From Haloplanus salinarum (lineage in GTDB: Archaea > Halobacteriota > Halobacteria > Halobacteriales > Haloferacaceae), in contig NZ_CP101823.1 of assembly GCF_024498175.1 (NCBI RefSeq), positions 1,612,001 through 1,676,000 on the forward strand: a DNA stretch of 64,000 bases. The letters are read 5' to 3'. The notes under the pieces were generated by a model. That model worked only from the letters and a program-made list of their open reading frames with translations. It did not search any database and had not been told where the DNA came from. The translations under genes and the position numbers were made by a program. Below, in pieces: positions 16,493-25,117 of the stretch. Position 1 is the first letter of the stretch. Each line of letters begins with the position of its first letter.

Positions 16493-17149
16493 GTGACGCA
16501 GGATCTCGTCTCTGCCCTGTTCGGCGACCCGTTCGCAGTGGTGAACACGACCGGGTTGGTCGCGTTCGCGCTCGTCGGCTCGGCAAAGGCGATCCGCGAG
16601 GAGTTCGACCTGTTCGGGGTCGTAGTCGTCGGACTGGCGACGGCCTTCGTCGGCGGCGTCACGCGCGACCTCCTGGTGAACCGGGTGCCGCTCGCGCTCC
16701 AGTCGCCGGTCGAGATCGGTCTGGGACTACTCGGGGTCGGACTGGCCGTGGTGTTGAGCCTCCGCCTGCGGGCCCCGGACGAGCACACCCTCATCGTCGT
16801 CTCGGACGCCGTCGGGCTCGGGGCGTTCGCCACCACCGGTGCCATCGTCGCGAGCGACGTCGTGACCTCGGCGTTCGGCGTCGTCGCCATCGCGACGGTC
16901 AACGCCGTCGGCGGCGGCGCGTTCGCGGACATCCTCCTCGATCGGTCCCCGTTCATCCTGTTCGACGACTTCTACGCGAGCTGTGCGGTGTTGGGCGGCT
17001 GTTCGTACTGGCTCGTAGCGGGTGCCGGCGTGATCGACGGCGGGGCCGCCCTCGCGTGTGCGACGGTGACCGTGGCGGTCCGGCTGGTCGCGGTCACGCG
17101 GGACTGGCAGGTGCCGACGGTCGGGGACCTGCGGAACACGGACGAGTGA
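16493..17149 (+). CDS. TRIC-family (UPF0126/YicG-like) cation channel protein
   Basis: A 218-residue membrane protein with two repeats of three helices plus a last helix, the TRIC fold. Repeat 1 is NTTGLVAFALVGSAKAIREE with AFVGGVTRDLLVNRVPLAL. Repeat 2 is SDAVGLGAFATTGAIVA with NAVGGGAFADILLDRSPFIL. The paired G-G-x-x-R-D/A-D-I-L motifs after the second helix of each repeat are diagnostic. Prokaryotic TRIC proteins form trimeric monovalent-cation channels, although some UPF0126 members are linked to glycine transport. The GTG at 16493 is chosen since homology starts there; the longer frame upstream is not protein-like. Confidence 0.88.
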   Translation: MTQDLVSALFGDPFAVVNTTGLVAFALVGSAKAIREEFDLFGVVVVGLATAFVGGVTRDLLVNRVPLALQSPVEIGLGLLGVGLAVVLSLRLRAPDEHTLIVVSDAVGLGAFATTGAIVASDVVTSAFGVVAIATVNAVGGGAFADILLDRSPFILFDDFYASCAVLGGCSYWLVAGAGVIDGGAALACATVTVAVRLVAVTRDWQVPTVGDLRNTDE

Positions 17150-17267
17150 CGGGACACGGATCCGTTCGGGGGAGTCGACGCGGACGTGACCGGACGGGAG
17201 TCCGAACCACCGGCGGATCGGGAACCGATCCCCATCGTTTAACCCCTCCGGCGTCCGATAGCCTACG

Positions 17268-17843
17268 ATGTCAACAGCGCAGCCGACCGTCCTCCTGGTC
17301 GACGACGAGGCGGACATCGTCGACGTCTACGCTCTCGCGTTCTCCGAGGACTACGACGTCCTGAAAGCCCACGACGGCGAGGAAGCCCTGGAGAAGGTGA
17401 GCGACGCGGACGTGGTCCTGCTCGACCGTCGGATGCCGGGACTCTCCGGGCGGGAGGTACTCGCGGCGATCAGGGAACGGGGGTTCGACGTTCGCGTCGC
17501 GATGGTGACGGCCGTCGACCCCGATTTCGACATCGCGGAGATGCCCTTCGACGCCTACCTGACAAAACCCGTGGGGGAGGCGGAACTCCGGGAGACCGTC
17601 GACGGTCTGCTGACGCTCACCGACTACGACGAACAGGTGCGCGAGCGGTTCGCCATCGCGGAGAAGATGGCGGCCCTGGAGACGGAGAAGGCGGGCGCCG
17701 AACTCGCCGAGAGCGAGGAGTACCAGCGGCTGGCCGAGCGAGCGGCGGAACTCGACGCCGAGACCTCGGAGACGGTCGGCGAGATGGATCCGGAGACCTT
17801 CGAACAGGCGCTCACGGGGATCACGGAACTAGAGGACGAGTGA
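17268..17843 (+). CDS. HalX-domain response regulator
   Basis: A 191-residue regulator: a receiver domain (residues 7-120) with acidic pair DD at 12-13, phospho-acceptor Asp53 in LLDRRMPG and the Lys of LTKPVGE, then a C-terminal HalX domain (about 125-190) with the coiled helices EKMAALETEKAGAELAESEE. HalX is specific to haloarchaeal response regulators and its output target is not firmly known. The gene is convergent with rpo4/F and may be phosphorylated by one of the sensor kinases in the window. A TATA-like GTTTAA lies about 30 nt upstream of the ATG. Confidence 0.92.
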   Translation: MSTAQPTVLLVDDEADIVDVYALAFSEDYDVLKAHDGEEALEKVSDADVVLLDRRMPGLSGREVLAAIRERGFDVRVAMVTAVDPDFDIAEMPFDAYLTKPVGEAELRETVDGLLTLTDYDEQVRERFAIAEKMAALETEKAGAELAESEEYQRLAERAAELDAETSETVGEMDPETFEQALTGITELEDE

Positions 17844-17874
17844 ACGGCCGCCGAGCGGTGCGGTCGGCGCGGGA

Positions 17875-18231
17875 TCAGGCGTACTTCGCCACGACGTTCA
17901 GGATCTCGTCGAGTTCGTCGCCGTCGAGCGAGTAGCGGCCGTGGGCGAACACCGACCGGAGTTCGTCGCGGTCGTACGGGAGGAGGTCCGCGATCTTGAA
18001 CGCCGCCACCTCGTCGACCTGTTCGAGTTCGAGGAGGTTCTCGACGAGTTCGCGGGACTCCTCGGCGTCGAGGACGGCGAAGGTGTTGGCGTGCTCGATG
18101 GCCCGCGCGAGTTCGTATCGCATCTCGCGGTCGACGTCCGCCGCGCGCTCCGCCTCGACTTCGGCGAGGACGTCCTTGACCTCCGAGACGGTGACGAACT
18201 CCTCGTCGAGTTGCTCTTTGAAGATAGTCAT
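17875..18231 (-). CDS. rpoF: DNA-directed RNA polymerase subunit F (Rpo4)
   Basis: A 118-residue Rpb4/RpoF-like protein. It begins EQLDEEFVTVSEVKDVLAEV and carries the family helix ELVENLLELEQVDEVAAFKIADLLP, ending with DELRSVFAHGRYSLDGDELD. Rpo4 pairs with Rpo7 to form the stalk of archaeal RNA polymerase, helping open-complex formation and processivity. It lies 9 bases downstream of rpl21e in the same direction, the standard archaeal rpl21e-rpoF order. Length is normal for the family. Confidence 0.95.
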   Translation of the reverse strand: MTIFKEQLDEEFVTVSEVKDVLAEVEAERAADVDREMRYELARAIEHANTFAVLDAEESRELVENLLELEQVDEVAAFKIADLLPYDRDELRSVFAHGRYSLDGDELDEILNVVAKYA

Positions 18232-18240
18232 CGGGCGACT

Positions 18241-18531
18241 CTACTGCTGGGCCTTGAGGTGGGCCGGTCGTGCGATGACCGTCTTGTCCTTGCCGCCGTC
18301 GTTGATCTCGACTTTGAACGCGCTTCCCTGCGTCCCGACGACTGTTCCGGTGTGCCCGTTGAAGCGGGGGTGGAACCGACCCTCGGAGACGCTCGGGTCG
18401 AGTTTGAGGTGGACTTTCTGACCGACGTCGTACTCCTGAATCGCGCGCTGAGGGGGGGACGCACCGCGGTCCCGCGGGTCGTTCGAGAGCTTACCGCGCG
18501 TCCCGTTCAGCGGACCGTTTGAACTCGGCAT
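18241..18531 (-). CDS. rpl21e: 50S ribosomal protein L21e
   Basis: A 96-residue basic protein beginning [20 protein letters not shown] and holding the L21e core [35 protein letters not shown] and [11 protein letters not shown]. It binds the large subunit near 5S rRNA in archaea and eukaryotes. Length matches the family. It is followed at once by rpoF. An AT-rich tract (18543-18565) just upstream probably holds its promoter, and the EF-1 beta gene lies beyond. Confidence 0.96.
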   Translation of the reverse strand: MPSSNGPLNGTRGKLSNDPRDRGASPPQRAIQEYDVGQKVHLKLDPSVSEGRFHPRFNGHTGTVVGTQGSAFKVEINDGGKDKTVIARPAHLKAQQ

Positions 18532-18583
18532 TGTCGTGAAGATGAATACTGCGGTGGCGATTATAAATGGTGCGTTCCGCGGC

Positions 18584-18850
18584 TCAGATGCGGCCGACGT
18601 TCTCGACGGAGACGCTCTCGACGCCGTCGACGCCGGAGAACGACTCCTCGGCGGCCTCCGTCCCGCCCGCGTCGTCCGGAACGATCACGGTGGGCAGGAG
18701 CGCGACGAGGCCGAACGCGACTTCGTCGCGCTCGAAGCCGTTGATCTTCGCGCCCTCCGGGAGCGACGCCTCGAGTCGCTCCTGCAGGTCGTCGAGGTCG
18801 ATGTCGGGACTCTCCGGCATGACCTTGATCTTGGCGGCGACCTTGCCCAT
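18584..18850 (-). CDS. ef1b: elongation factor 1-beta
   Basis: An 88-residue archaeal EF-1 beta (guanine-nucleotide exchange factor for EF-1 alpha). It begins [20 protein letters not shown] and ends with the [12 protein letters not shown] strand, the alpha-beta fold of the C-terminal EF1B domain. The ATG at 18850 sits 2 bases after the stop codon of the zinc-finger gene, so the two are one transcription unit. Longer in-frame starts upstream would run through the zinc-finger gene and are rejected. Confidence 0.95.
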   Translation of the reverse strand: MGKVAAKIKVMPESPDIDLDDLQERLEASLPEGAKINGFERDEVAFGLVALLPTVIVPDDAGGTEAAEESFSGVDGVESVSVENVGRI

Positions 18851-18852
18851 GC

Positions 18853-19032
18853 TTACGGCCCCCTGAACCCGCAGTCCGGGCACTCGTAGAGGTTGCTCTG
18901 TTTGCGACATTTCGCACAGCGGTAGATCTGCTGTCCGCAGTCCGGGCATTTGAACGAGGCGGCACTCATCCCGGAGATGTTGATGCCACAGGAGACACAT
19001 TGACGCTCCTGCTTTCCTTCCGTCTGGCTCAT
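18853..19032 (-). CDS. 59-residue four-CxxC zinc-finger small protein (HVO_2753-like)
   Basis: ATG at 19032, TAA at 18853. Four zinc-binding knuckles occur in order: CVSCG (residues 12-16), CPDCG (about 29-33), CAKC (about 39-42) and CPDCG (about 51-55). The protein begins [11 protein letters not shown] and ends GFRGP. Length and motif layout match the 59-residue zinc-finger protein HVO_2753 of Haloferax volcanii, which is needed for swarming and biofilm formation and also lies beside EF-1 beta. It should fold as one or two small zinc-ribbon units, with nucleic-acid or protein binding likely. Confidence 0.93.
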   Translation of the reverse strand: MSQTEGKQERQCVSCGINISGMSAASFKCPDCGQQIYRCAKCRKQSNLYECPDCGFRGP

Positions 19033-19117
19033 ACAGTGACGAACCCGCTCGCGGGTTTTAATCGTTGTCTTTCGGGTTTCGAGGCGCGAGGGCTTCGGGG
19101 CCGGTGCCGGCGGTCGC

Positions 19118-19462
19118 TCACCCGGGTGCCCTGAACGCCTTGAGTCGGAACCGCAACACGACCGTTTCGACGGCGGCGGGATCCCCCTCCCACGTGACGA
19201 GCACCTCCGTCAGTCGGTAGGCACCGACGGGAATCGTCCGGGTGTCGAGCGTCGCCCGCCACCCCGGTCCCTCGACCGTCCGCTCGTCGACCCGTTCGCC
19301 CCCGAGCCCCTCCAGGTATCCGACCGCCTGTGGCACCGAGAGCCCGCGAAATCCCCGGGTGACGCGGAGCCGGTCGCCGATTTCCGACCGCTCGATCGGC
19401 GGAATCGCGTCGAGTGCTGCCTGTCGTTTCCGGTCGGCCCGTGTCAGTGTCAGTGTACTCAT
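19118..19462 (-). CDS. hypothetical haloarchaeal protein
   Basis: A 114-residue protein of unknown function starting [20 protein letters not shown]. No signal peptide or membrane segment. It ends with two amphipathic beta strands ([12 protein letters not shown] and [16 protein letters not shown]), suggesting a small alpha/beta protein. Codon third positions are G/C-rich, so it is translated. It is co-directional with, and 85 bases upstream of, the zinc-finger/EF-1 beta unit, and lies between that unit and the DUF112 permease. No family recognised with confidence. Confidence 0.6.
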   Translation of the reverse strand: MSTLTLTRADRKRQAALDAIPPIERSEIGDRLRVTRGFRGLSVPQAVGYLEGLGGERVDERTVEGPGWRATLDTRTIPVGAYRLTEVLVTWEGDPAAVETVVLRFRLKAFRAPG

Positions 19463-19552
19463 CGGCGCTCACCCACGTGTTCCTTCGACCTGTGAAGACG
19501 TATACATGAGAGCCGATTCCCCCGATCCGGGAGTCGGCGGCGGCCGGCTCGA

Positions 19553-20770
19553 TCACGACGGGACGACGGCCGGCGCGAGCACCGCCATCAGATGGACCCG
19601 CCTGACGCCGAGTACGACCGGGAGCAGGCCCACGAACGTCGCGAGCGCGAACACCGCCAGCCCGACCACGCCCGCGAACAGGTAGGCGACGGCGACCAGC
19701 AGACACCCGGTCCCGAGCGACACGCGGGTGTAATCGAGGCGGCCGACCGTCCGGAGGTAGGCGTCGCCGACGGAGACGACGAGGGCGAAGCCGGCGGCGG
19801 CCGCGAGACAGGTCGCTCCCACGAGCGGGAGGAGGGGCCCCGTGGCGTCGACTCGCTCCATCGCGACCATCACGCCGGTGCGGGGCGTACCCAGCGCGAC
19901 GAGGGCGAAGAGGGCGAAGACGGTGTTCGCCGTGTTGGCGCCGCTGGAGGCGACGAGGAAGCCGCGCGCGCCGGAGCGACCGGGAACCACCGGGAGGACG
20001 AGGACCGTCCCGACGGCCGCGGAGACGCCCGGGAGGTAGCCGACGAGCGCGCCCGCACCGGCGCCGGCGCCCGCCGTCCCGAGGACCGTCCGCCGGCCGA
20101 GGGAGACCGTTGGTTCGGCCTGTGGCGGGACACCCTCGCCCTCCAGGGCCTCGATCAACACGGGGGCCCCGAACAGCCCGGCGAACAGGGGCGCGAGGAC
20201 GCTCCCGGCGGCGGCCAGTCCGGCCGGATCGAGGGCGAGCGTCGCCCACCCGAGGCCGGCGGCGACGGCGAGGGTTCCCACGGCGGCGAGGCGTCGCCGC
20301 CAGGTGGGTTCGGTAGCGACGACGACGAGCGCCACGCCGGCGAGCACGAGCGGGAGGTGTCGACGGAGCGTCGGGTAGACGGCGTCGACGACGCGGGTCA
20401 ACGGGACGGCGACGGGGAGCGCGACGAGGACGGCGAGCCCGCTCCCGAGCGCGGAGAGTCGGAGCGCCTCCCGTCCCCGGCCGTCGAGGACCAGCCGGTG
20501 GCCGGGGAGCGTGACCGCCGCCGTGGCGGGGTCCGGAACCCCGAGTGCCAGCGCCGGCACCACGTCGAGAAAGGTGTGGACGACGCCGGCCGCGAGCATC
20601 GCCGCCCCCAGGGCGAGCGGCGGGCCGGGGAGGGCGGGCACGACGGACGCGAGCAACAGCGCGAAGTTGTTCGCGTGTAGCCCGGGCGTCAGCCCGCTAC
20701 ACGTCCCGAGGGCGACGCCCACGAGGACGTAGCCGAGCGTGGTGACACCGGCCGGCGTGGCGAGGCCCAT
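19553..20770 (-). CDS. DUF112/TctA-family membrane permease
   Basis: A 405-residue membrane protein with about ten helices. The motif CSGLTPGLHANNFALLLAS near residue 25 is the hallmark of the archaeal DUF112/TctA family, repeated as VGYLPGVSAAVGTVLVLP and SSGANTANTVFALFALVAL in the second half (inverted-repeat carriers). TctA relatives move tricarboxylates with help of TctB/TctC, but archaeal members usually stand alone as here and their substrate is unknown. The ATG at 20770 is chosen because the frame upstream belongs to the complement of the ribosomal operon and a hairpin. Confidence 0.85.
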   Translation of the reverse strand: MGLATPAGVTTLGYVLVGVALGTCSGLTPGLHANNFALLLASVVPALPGPPLALGAAMLAAGVVHTFLDVVPALALGVPDPATAAVTLPGHRLVLDGRGREALRLSALGSGLAVLVALPVAVPLTRVVDAVYPTLRRHLPLVLAGVALVVVATEPTWRRRLAAVGTLAVAAGLGWATLALDPAGLAAAGSVLAPLFAGLFGAPVLIEALEGEGVPPQAEPTVSLGRRTVLGTAGAGAGAGALVGYLPGVSAAVGTVLVLPVVPGRSGARGFLVASSGANTANTVFALFALVALGTPRTGVMVAMERVDATGPLLPLVGATCLAAAAGFALVVSVGDAYLRTVGRLDYTRVSLGTGCLLVAVAYLFAGVVGLAVFALATFVGLLPVVLGVRRVHLMAVLAPAVVPS

Positions 20771-20817
20771 CCCGCGGCGGTGGCCGCGGCATCGGGTTTC
20801 AATCTCCGGGGCGGCGA

Positions 20818-20860
20818 ACCCCCGCGAGCCGCGGACGACGGCCGCGTGGCTCGCGGGGGT
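20818..20860 (-). terminator. strong hairpin downstream of the L1-L10-L12 operon
   Basis: ACCCCCGCGAGCC (20818-20830) and GGCTCGCGGGGGT (20848-20860) are perfect 13-base complements. An inner GCGG/CCGC pair (20831-20834 with 20842-20845) extends the stem, interrupted only by a two-base bulge. It sits 35 bases past the rpl12 stop and 48 bases before the DUF112 start, so it could stabilise the 3' end of the abundant ribosomal mRNA or halt transcription. No T-tract follows directly, so an intrinsic archaeal terminator is not proven. Confidence 0.45.
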
Positions 20861-20894
20861 GGCGTCGCGAAAGAATCGGGTGGTCGTGACCGAA

Positions 20895-21239
20895 TCAGCC
20901 GAAGAGTTCGCCGAGGCCCTCGCCGCTGGCCTCTTCGTCTTCTTCGTCCTCTTCCTCGGCCGCTTCCTCTTCGTCGGCCTCGTCGGCGGCCTCGTCGCCC
21001 TCGTCGTCATCGTCGTCGTCGCCAGCGGGGGCGCCACCGGCGGCGCCGCCGGCGGCGGGCGCGGCGGCGGCCGTGTCGATGGCCTCCTCGATGTCGACGT
21101 CCTCGAGGGCGGCGACCAGCGCCTTCACGCGGGACTGCTCCACGTCGACGCCGGCGGCCTCCAGGACCGCGGTCACGTTGTCTTCGTTGATCTCTTCGCC
21201 GGTCTCGTTCAGGATGAGTGCTGCGTAAACGTATTCCAT
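20895..21239 (-). CDS. rpl12: 50S ribosomal protein L12 (P1-like)
   Basis: A 114-residue archaeal P1/L12: N-terminal dimerisation domain [20 protein letters not shown], an Ala/Gly hinge ([13 protein letters not shown]), a very acidic stretch of Asp and Glu, and the conserved C-terminal tail GLGELFG that recruits translational GTPases. It is the last gene of the L1-L10-L12 operon, 15 bases after rpl10. Multiple dimers bind L10/P0 to form the stalk. A strong hairpin follows the gene. Confidence 0.97.
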   Translation of the reverse strand: MEYVYAALILNETGEEINEDNVTAVLEAAGVDVEQSRVKALVAALEDVDIEEAIDTAAAAPAAGGAAGGAPAGDDDDDDEGDEAADEADEEEAAEEEDEEDEEASGEGLGELFG

Positions 21240-21254
21240 TGGTTGTCTCCGTAG

Positions 21255-22316
21255 TTAGCCGAACATCGCGCCGAGACCCTCGCCGGCGTCGCCGCCGTCG
21301 TCGTCGTCGTCGTCGGCGTCGGCGTCGGTGTCGGTGTCGGCGTCCGCGTCGTCTTCGTCGCTCGATTCGTCGTCTTCGGCCTCGTCGGCCTCGGTCTCCG
21401 GGGTCGCCGCGGGCGCTTCCACGCCGCGCAGTTCCTCCGGGAGCGCCTCGTCGTCGTCGATGTGTGCCGCGAGGGCGCGCACCTGACTGTCGGCGGTGGC
21501 CACGAGGTCCGGCATCAGCTCGGGGTCCTCGATGGCGGCGTGGAGACCCACCGACTTGGCTTGGCCGGCCGCCTTGGCCAGCAGCGTGCCCGCGGTGCGG
21601 GCGGTCGGGTAGGCCGCGTTGACCGAGAGGTTGCGCGCGGCGGCCGCGGCCGACTCCACGTCGGCGCGGTACTCGTCGACGTCGATGGCGAGTTCCTCGG
21701 GTTCGAACAGGACGCCCTCGGAGTAGACCGCCCGGAGGTCGAGCCCGACTTCCTTGGGCTCGATCCCCAGTTCGCCGAGGACGTTCGCGAGTTCGTCGCT
21801 GACCTCCTCGCCGGCTTCGAGCACCGTCGAGTCGGCGGTCACCTTGATCGACCCGTCCATGATGCGGGCTTCGGCGCCCACCTGCTGGAGCTCGCCGACG
21901 AAGGGACCGGGATCGACCCCCGTGTCGCCCTCCGGGATCACGATGTCGTTGGGGGCGACCTCGCCCGCGTTGATCGGGGCGGGCGTCTTCGAGGCTTCCA
22001 GTTGCTGGAAGAGACCGAACGGGTTGTCGTTGGTGCCGATGAGGGCGACCTGCCCCGAGACGTACCCGGAGAGGTCCTCGTAGCCCTGATCGACCTCGTC
22101 GAGCGCGCGACTGAGAAGCGTGTTCCGGCTCATCCGGACCTCCGCGCTCCCGTGCAGGTCGCGACGCATGTTCTGGAGCTGTCGGCTCGGGATGCCGGTG
22201 ACGCCGACGATCCCCACGCTGGCGTAGGATTCGATGAAGTCGACGAGTTCGTCGACCTCCGCGCGTTTCCACTGCGGGATCGTCTCGGTCTTCCGGGCGG
22301 CCTCGCTCTCGCTCAT
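21255..22316 (-). CDS. rpl10: 50S ribosomal protein L10 (P0)
   Basis: A 353-residue archaeal L10/P0. The rRNA-binding domain includes [20 protein letters not shown] and [20 protein letters not shown]. The C-terminal helical spine that binds L12 dimers is followed by an acidic linker rich in D, E, S and T and the tail GLGAMFG shared with L12. The ATG overlaps the rpl1 stop (ATGA at 22313-22316). It anchors the stalk for GTPase recruitment. Length is normal for haloarchaea. Confidence 0.97.
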   Translation of the reverse strand: MSESEAARKTETIPQWKRAEVDELVDFIESYASVGIVGVTGIPSRQLQNMRRDLHGSAEVRMSRNTLLSRALDEVDQGYEDLSGYVSGQVALIGTNDNPFGLFQQLEASKTPAPINAGEVAPNDIVIPEGDTGVDPGPFVGELQQVGAEARIMDGSIKVTADSTVLEAGEEVSDELANVLGELGIEPKEVGLDLRAVYSEGVLFEPEELAIDVDEYRADVESAAAAARNLSVNAAYPTARTAGTLLAKAAGQAKSVGLHAAIEDPELMPDLVATADSQVRALAAHIDDDEALPEELRGVEAPAATPETEADEAEDDESSDEDDADADTDTDADADDDDDDGGDAGEGLGAMFG

Positions 22317-22951
22317 GCTTCGACCTCCACGGACGGCCCCATCGTCGTCTTGACGAAGATGGAGTCGATGTTGAGCGGTCCTTTCTCCAGGGCCGCCTCC
22401 AGGCGGCGGACGATGACGTCGATGTTGTCCGCGATCTCCTCGGCGTCCATGTCCTCCGCGCCGACGCGCGTGTGGAACGTGCGGCGGTCGCGGCTCCGGA
22501 GCTGAACCGTGTTCTTCATTCGTTCGACCGTCTCGACGACGTCGTCGTCGGGCTGGAGCGGCGTCGGCATCTTGCCGCGCGGCCCGAGGACGGTCCCGAG
22601 ATACCGGCCGATATCCTGCATCATCGGCGCTTCCGCGACGAAGAAGTCGGTCTCGTCGGCGAGGTCCTTCGCGGCGTCGTCGTCGTCCCCGAGGTCTTCG
22701 AGTTCGTCGGGGCCGAGGACGTCGTCCGCGACCTCCTCTGCACGGAGGGCGGTCTCACCGGTTGCGAAGACGACGATCTGCGTTTCCTGGCCGGTACCGG
22801 CCGGCAGGACGACGCTCTCGTCGACGCGATTCGACGGGTCGTTGAGATCCAAGTCGCGCAGATTCACGGCGAGGTCGACCGTCTCGCGGAAGTTCCGCGG
22901 CGGTGCCTCGTCGAGTGCGCGAGAGACTGCTTGCTCTATTGTATCTGCCAT
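22313..22951 (-). CDS. rpl1: 50S ribosomal protein L1
   Basis: A 212-residue L1: N-terminal [20 protein letters not shown], the central domain with [20 protein letters not shown] and [11 protein letters not shown], and C-terminal [19 protein letters not shown]. It binds the L1 stalk of 23S rRNA and helps release deacylated tRNA. In archaea L1 also represses its own operon by binding the mRNA; a structured leader precedes it here. First gene of rpl1-rpl10-rpl12. Unusually, rpl11 is not next to it but 11.5 kb away. Confidence 0.97.
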   Translation of the reverse strand: MADTIEQAVSRALDEAPPRNFRETVDLAVNLRDLDLNDPSNRVDESVVLPAGTGQETQIVVFATGETALRAEEVADDVLGPDELEDLGDDDDAAKDLADETDFFVAEAPMMQDIGRYLGTVLGPRGKMPTPLQPDDDVVETVERMKNTVQLRSRDRRTFHTRVGAEDMDAEEIADNIDVIVRRLEAALEKGPLNIDSIFVKTTMGPSVEVEA

Positions 22952-23013
22952 CTTTCACCTCCGTAGTACGCTTGCGCTCCTACGGGTCAGTGAAACAGGC
23001 GTGGGCCTGTCTC
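22952..23013 (-). promoter_or_regulatory. structured 5' leader of the L1 operon, probable L1 autoregulatory site
   Basis: Between the predicted transcription start (near 23013) and the rpl1 ATG two hairpins are visible on the minus strand. One is ACAGGC-CCAC-GCCTGT (22995-23010). The other is CCGTAG...CTACGG (22961-22985) with an inner CGC/GCG pair. The 3' arm of the second runs directly into GGAGGTGA (22955-22962), a canonical Shine-Dalgarno, so folding could hide it. Halobacterium is known to have a similar leader on the L1-L10-L12 mRNA resembling the L1 site of 23S rRNA. L1 binding here is inferred. Confidence 0.6.
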
Positions 23014-23032
23014 ATCGGAAGGTGGAGGATGT

Positions 23033-23046
23033 CGGACTTAAGTCCG
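23033..23046 (-). promoter_or_regulatory. palindromic TATA region of the L1 operon
   Basis: CGGACTTAAGTCCG is a perfect 14-base palindrome whose AT core CTTAAG is the only TATA-like element upstream of rpl1. Transcription would begin about 25 bases downstream, near 23013, giving a leader of about 60 nt. The dyad symmetry may be chance or may allow bidirectional or regulated use. Confidence 0.5.
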
Positions 23047-23109
23047 TCGAAGCACCGACGACGACGACGTCGAAGACGGGCGTTTCGGCGGCGTACGCGA
23101 CCGTCGGAG

Positions 23110-24087
23110 TCAGGCCCTCGGCGCCGCTCGTCGGCAGATGTGGATGTCGCTCTCGGGGAGCGTGAGCCACACTTCGTCGCCGACGGCGGGCGCTCGCTCG
23201 GCGAACGCCTCGACGGTCACGCGGTCGATGGAGACGGTCACGCGGGTGGTCGCGTCCTCGCGGACGGCGCGCTCGACGGTCCCGCGAACGTCGCCGTCGT
23301 CGCCGATGCCGACCGATTCGGGCCGGATCGTCACCACGTCGTCGCCCCCCACGTCGAGCGCCGAGCGGAGCGACGGCGCGTCGTCGAGGTCGATCACGTT
23401 CGATCCGGTGAACCGGGCGACCATCGGCGACTCCGGCCGGTGGAATACCTCCTCGGGCGTCCCGCTCTGGACGACCCCCCCGTCGTTCATGACGACGAGG
23501 CGATCCGCGAGAGCACGCGCAGTCGTCCGGTTGTGCGTCACATAGATGGCCGTCGCGTCCGCCAGCACGTCCGCGAGATCGTCGCGGAGCGCCTGTCTGG
23601 TCGGTACGTCGAGCGCCGCCAGCGGCTCGTCGAGCAGCATGACCTCGGGTCGTATCGCGAGCGCCCGGGCCAGTGCCACCCGCTGTTTCTCGCCGCCCGA
23701 GAGCGTGGGCGGGTAGCGGTCGGTCAGTCCGGACACGCCGAGTTCCGCGAGCAGGGCGTCCGGGTCGCGGGTGTCGTCGTGGTAGCGACTCCCGAAGTCG
23801 ACGTTCTCGCGGACGGTCATGTGCGGGAAGAGCGCGTAGTCCTGGAAGACGAACCCGAAGTCCCGGTTTTCGGGGTCGGTGTCACTCACCCGCGCCCCGT
23901 CGAGCGTGACGGGGCCATCGTGGCGATGAAAGCCCGCCACGGTCTCCAGCAGGAGCGTCTTTCCGCTTCCGCTGGGGCCGAGAATGACGAGGCTCTCGCC
24001 CCGTTCTACCTCGATTTCGGCGTCGACGTGGAAGGAGTCCGCCCCGTCGGCGGAGAACATCGCCGACACGTCGGCGTGGAGGCTCAT
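23110..24087 (-). CDS. wtpC: tungstate/molybdate ABC transporter ATPase
   Basis: A 325-residue ATPase: Walker A GPSGSGKT, Q-loop FGFVFQDYALFPHMTV, signature LSGGEKQRVALARALAI, Walker B VMLLDEPLAALD, H-loop VTHNRTTA. A C-terminal TOBE-like domain (about 240-320, VVTIRPESVGIGDDGDVRG) is typical of oxyanion and ModC/WtpC-type transporters and may bind the oxyanion for feedback inhibition. The start overlaps the permease stop (ATGA). Last gene of wtpA-wtpB-wtpC on the minus strand. Confidence 0.9.
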   Translation of the reverse strand: MSLHADVSAMFSADGADSFHVDAEIEVERGESLVILGPSGSGKTLLLETVAGFHRHDGPVTLDGARVSDTDPENRDFGFVFQDYALFPHMTVRENVDFGSRYHDDTRDPDALLAELGVSGLTDRYPPTLSGGEKQRVALARALAIRPEVMLLDEPLAALDVPTRQALRDDLADVLADATAIYVTHNRTTARALADRLVVMNDGGVVQSGTPEEVFHRPESPMVARFTGSNVIDLDDAPSLRSALDVGGDDVVTIRPESVGIGDDGDVRGTVERAVREDATTRVTVSIDRVTVEAFAERAPAVGDEVWLTLPESDIHICRRAAPRA

Positions 24088-25064
24088 ACGACGCCTCCGG
24101 TCGTCGTGCTGTCGGTGGTGAGATAGCGGATGATCAGGAAGATGAGCGCGGAGACACAGAGCAGGATGAACGCGACCGCACCGCTCTCGGCGAGGCCGCC
24201 CTGCAGGTACGTCCCGTAGACGAACACGGGAGCGTGCTGGGTCGTCACCTCACCGCCGGACGGCGGGTAGAAGAAGGAGACGGAGTAGGCGACGACGGCG
24301 ACGGCGCCGAACTCGGAGACGGCGCGTGCCCACGCGAGGACGCCGCCGGTGATCATCCCCCGAATCGCGAGGGGGGCCGTCACCCGGCGGAACGTGTCCC
24401 AGCGGTTCGCGCCGTGGATGCGCGAGGCGTACTCCAGCCGGTCGTTGATCGACTCGAACGCCTCGCGCGTAGCGTTGACGGCGTAGGGGGCGCTCACGAA
24501 CGTCATCGCGAGCACCATCCCGATCATGCTCCCGAGGACGGTGACGTTCGGGAAGGCGCCGCCCTTCCCGAAGCCGAAGAGGATGAGGATGCCCGCGACG
24601 CTGTGGGGGACGACCAGCGGCAGGTCGACGAGACTCTCGACCAACTGTTGGCCGGCGAACCCCTCCGAGAACAGGTGTGCGAGCGGGATGCCGAACGCCA
24701 GGCTGACGATGGCTGCCAGTAGCGGACCGTAGATGCCGAGATAGAGCATCCGATGGACGTCTGAACTGAGCGCCTTCTCGACGACGATGGACGGCTGTTG
24801 TCGCGCGACGAACATGAACAACGGGAGTCCGAGCGCGACCATCAGGATGCTCCCCATCGTCGCAGCGGCGACGACGAAGGAGTCGCGCCGGAGCAGGTAC
24901 GCCGTGACCGCCGTACTGCCGATCATGAAGAAGGCGTACCACGTCGATCGACCGATGGTGTACGCGCCGGCGAAGGCGAGTCCCTGTATCACGACGAACG
25001 CCACGGCCAGCGATACGCGCCCGACCCCGTCCAACGAGAATCGCGCCTCAGTACTCGTAGCCAT
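24084..25064 (-). CDS. wtpB: tungstate/molybdate ABC transporter permease
   Basis: About 326 residues with some eight hydrophobic helices and the binding-protein-dependent transport motif EYASRIHGANRWDTFRRVTA (EAA loop) near residue 230. Segments VDLPLVVPHSVAGILILFG and RAVSEFGAVAVVAY are typical of the ModB/WtpB/CysT permease group. The ATG at 25064 (MATSTEARFS) is preferred; another in-frame ATG at 25082 would add six residues. It is 53 bases downstream of wtpA and overlaps wtpC. Confidence 0.9.
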   Translation of the reverse strand: MATSTEARFSLDGVGRVSLAVAFVVIQGLAFAGAYTIGRSTWYAFFMIGSTAVTAYLLRRDSFVVAAATMGSILMVALGLPLFMFVARQQPSIVVEKALSSDVHRMLYLGIYGPLLAAIVSLAFGIPLAHLFSEGFAGQQLVESLVDLPLVVPHSVAGILILFGFGKGGAFPNVTVLGSMIGMVLAMTFVSAPYAVNATREAFESINDRLEYASRIHGANRWDTFRRVTAPLAIRGMITGGVLAWARAVSEFGAVAVVAYSVSFFYPPSGGEVTTQHAPVFVYGTYLQGGLAESGAVAFILLCVSALIFLIIRYLTTDSTTTGGVV

Positions 25065-25117
25065 TGCTATCGTTATTTCCATTCAGAAACATAGCTGTGT
25101 CGGAGCGGGGAGCTCCG

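Noticed and set aside
14573-20680. Very long open frames opposite or overlapping real genes (for example 14573-16177 plus, 14670-15683 minus, 19592-20680 plus)
   Set aside because: They are Arg/Gly/Pro-rich, lack any motif, and lie in shifted or antisense frames of genes with clear families; this is expected at very high GC.
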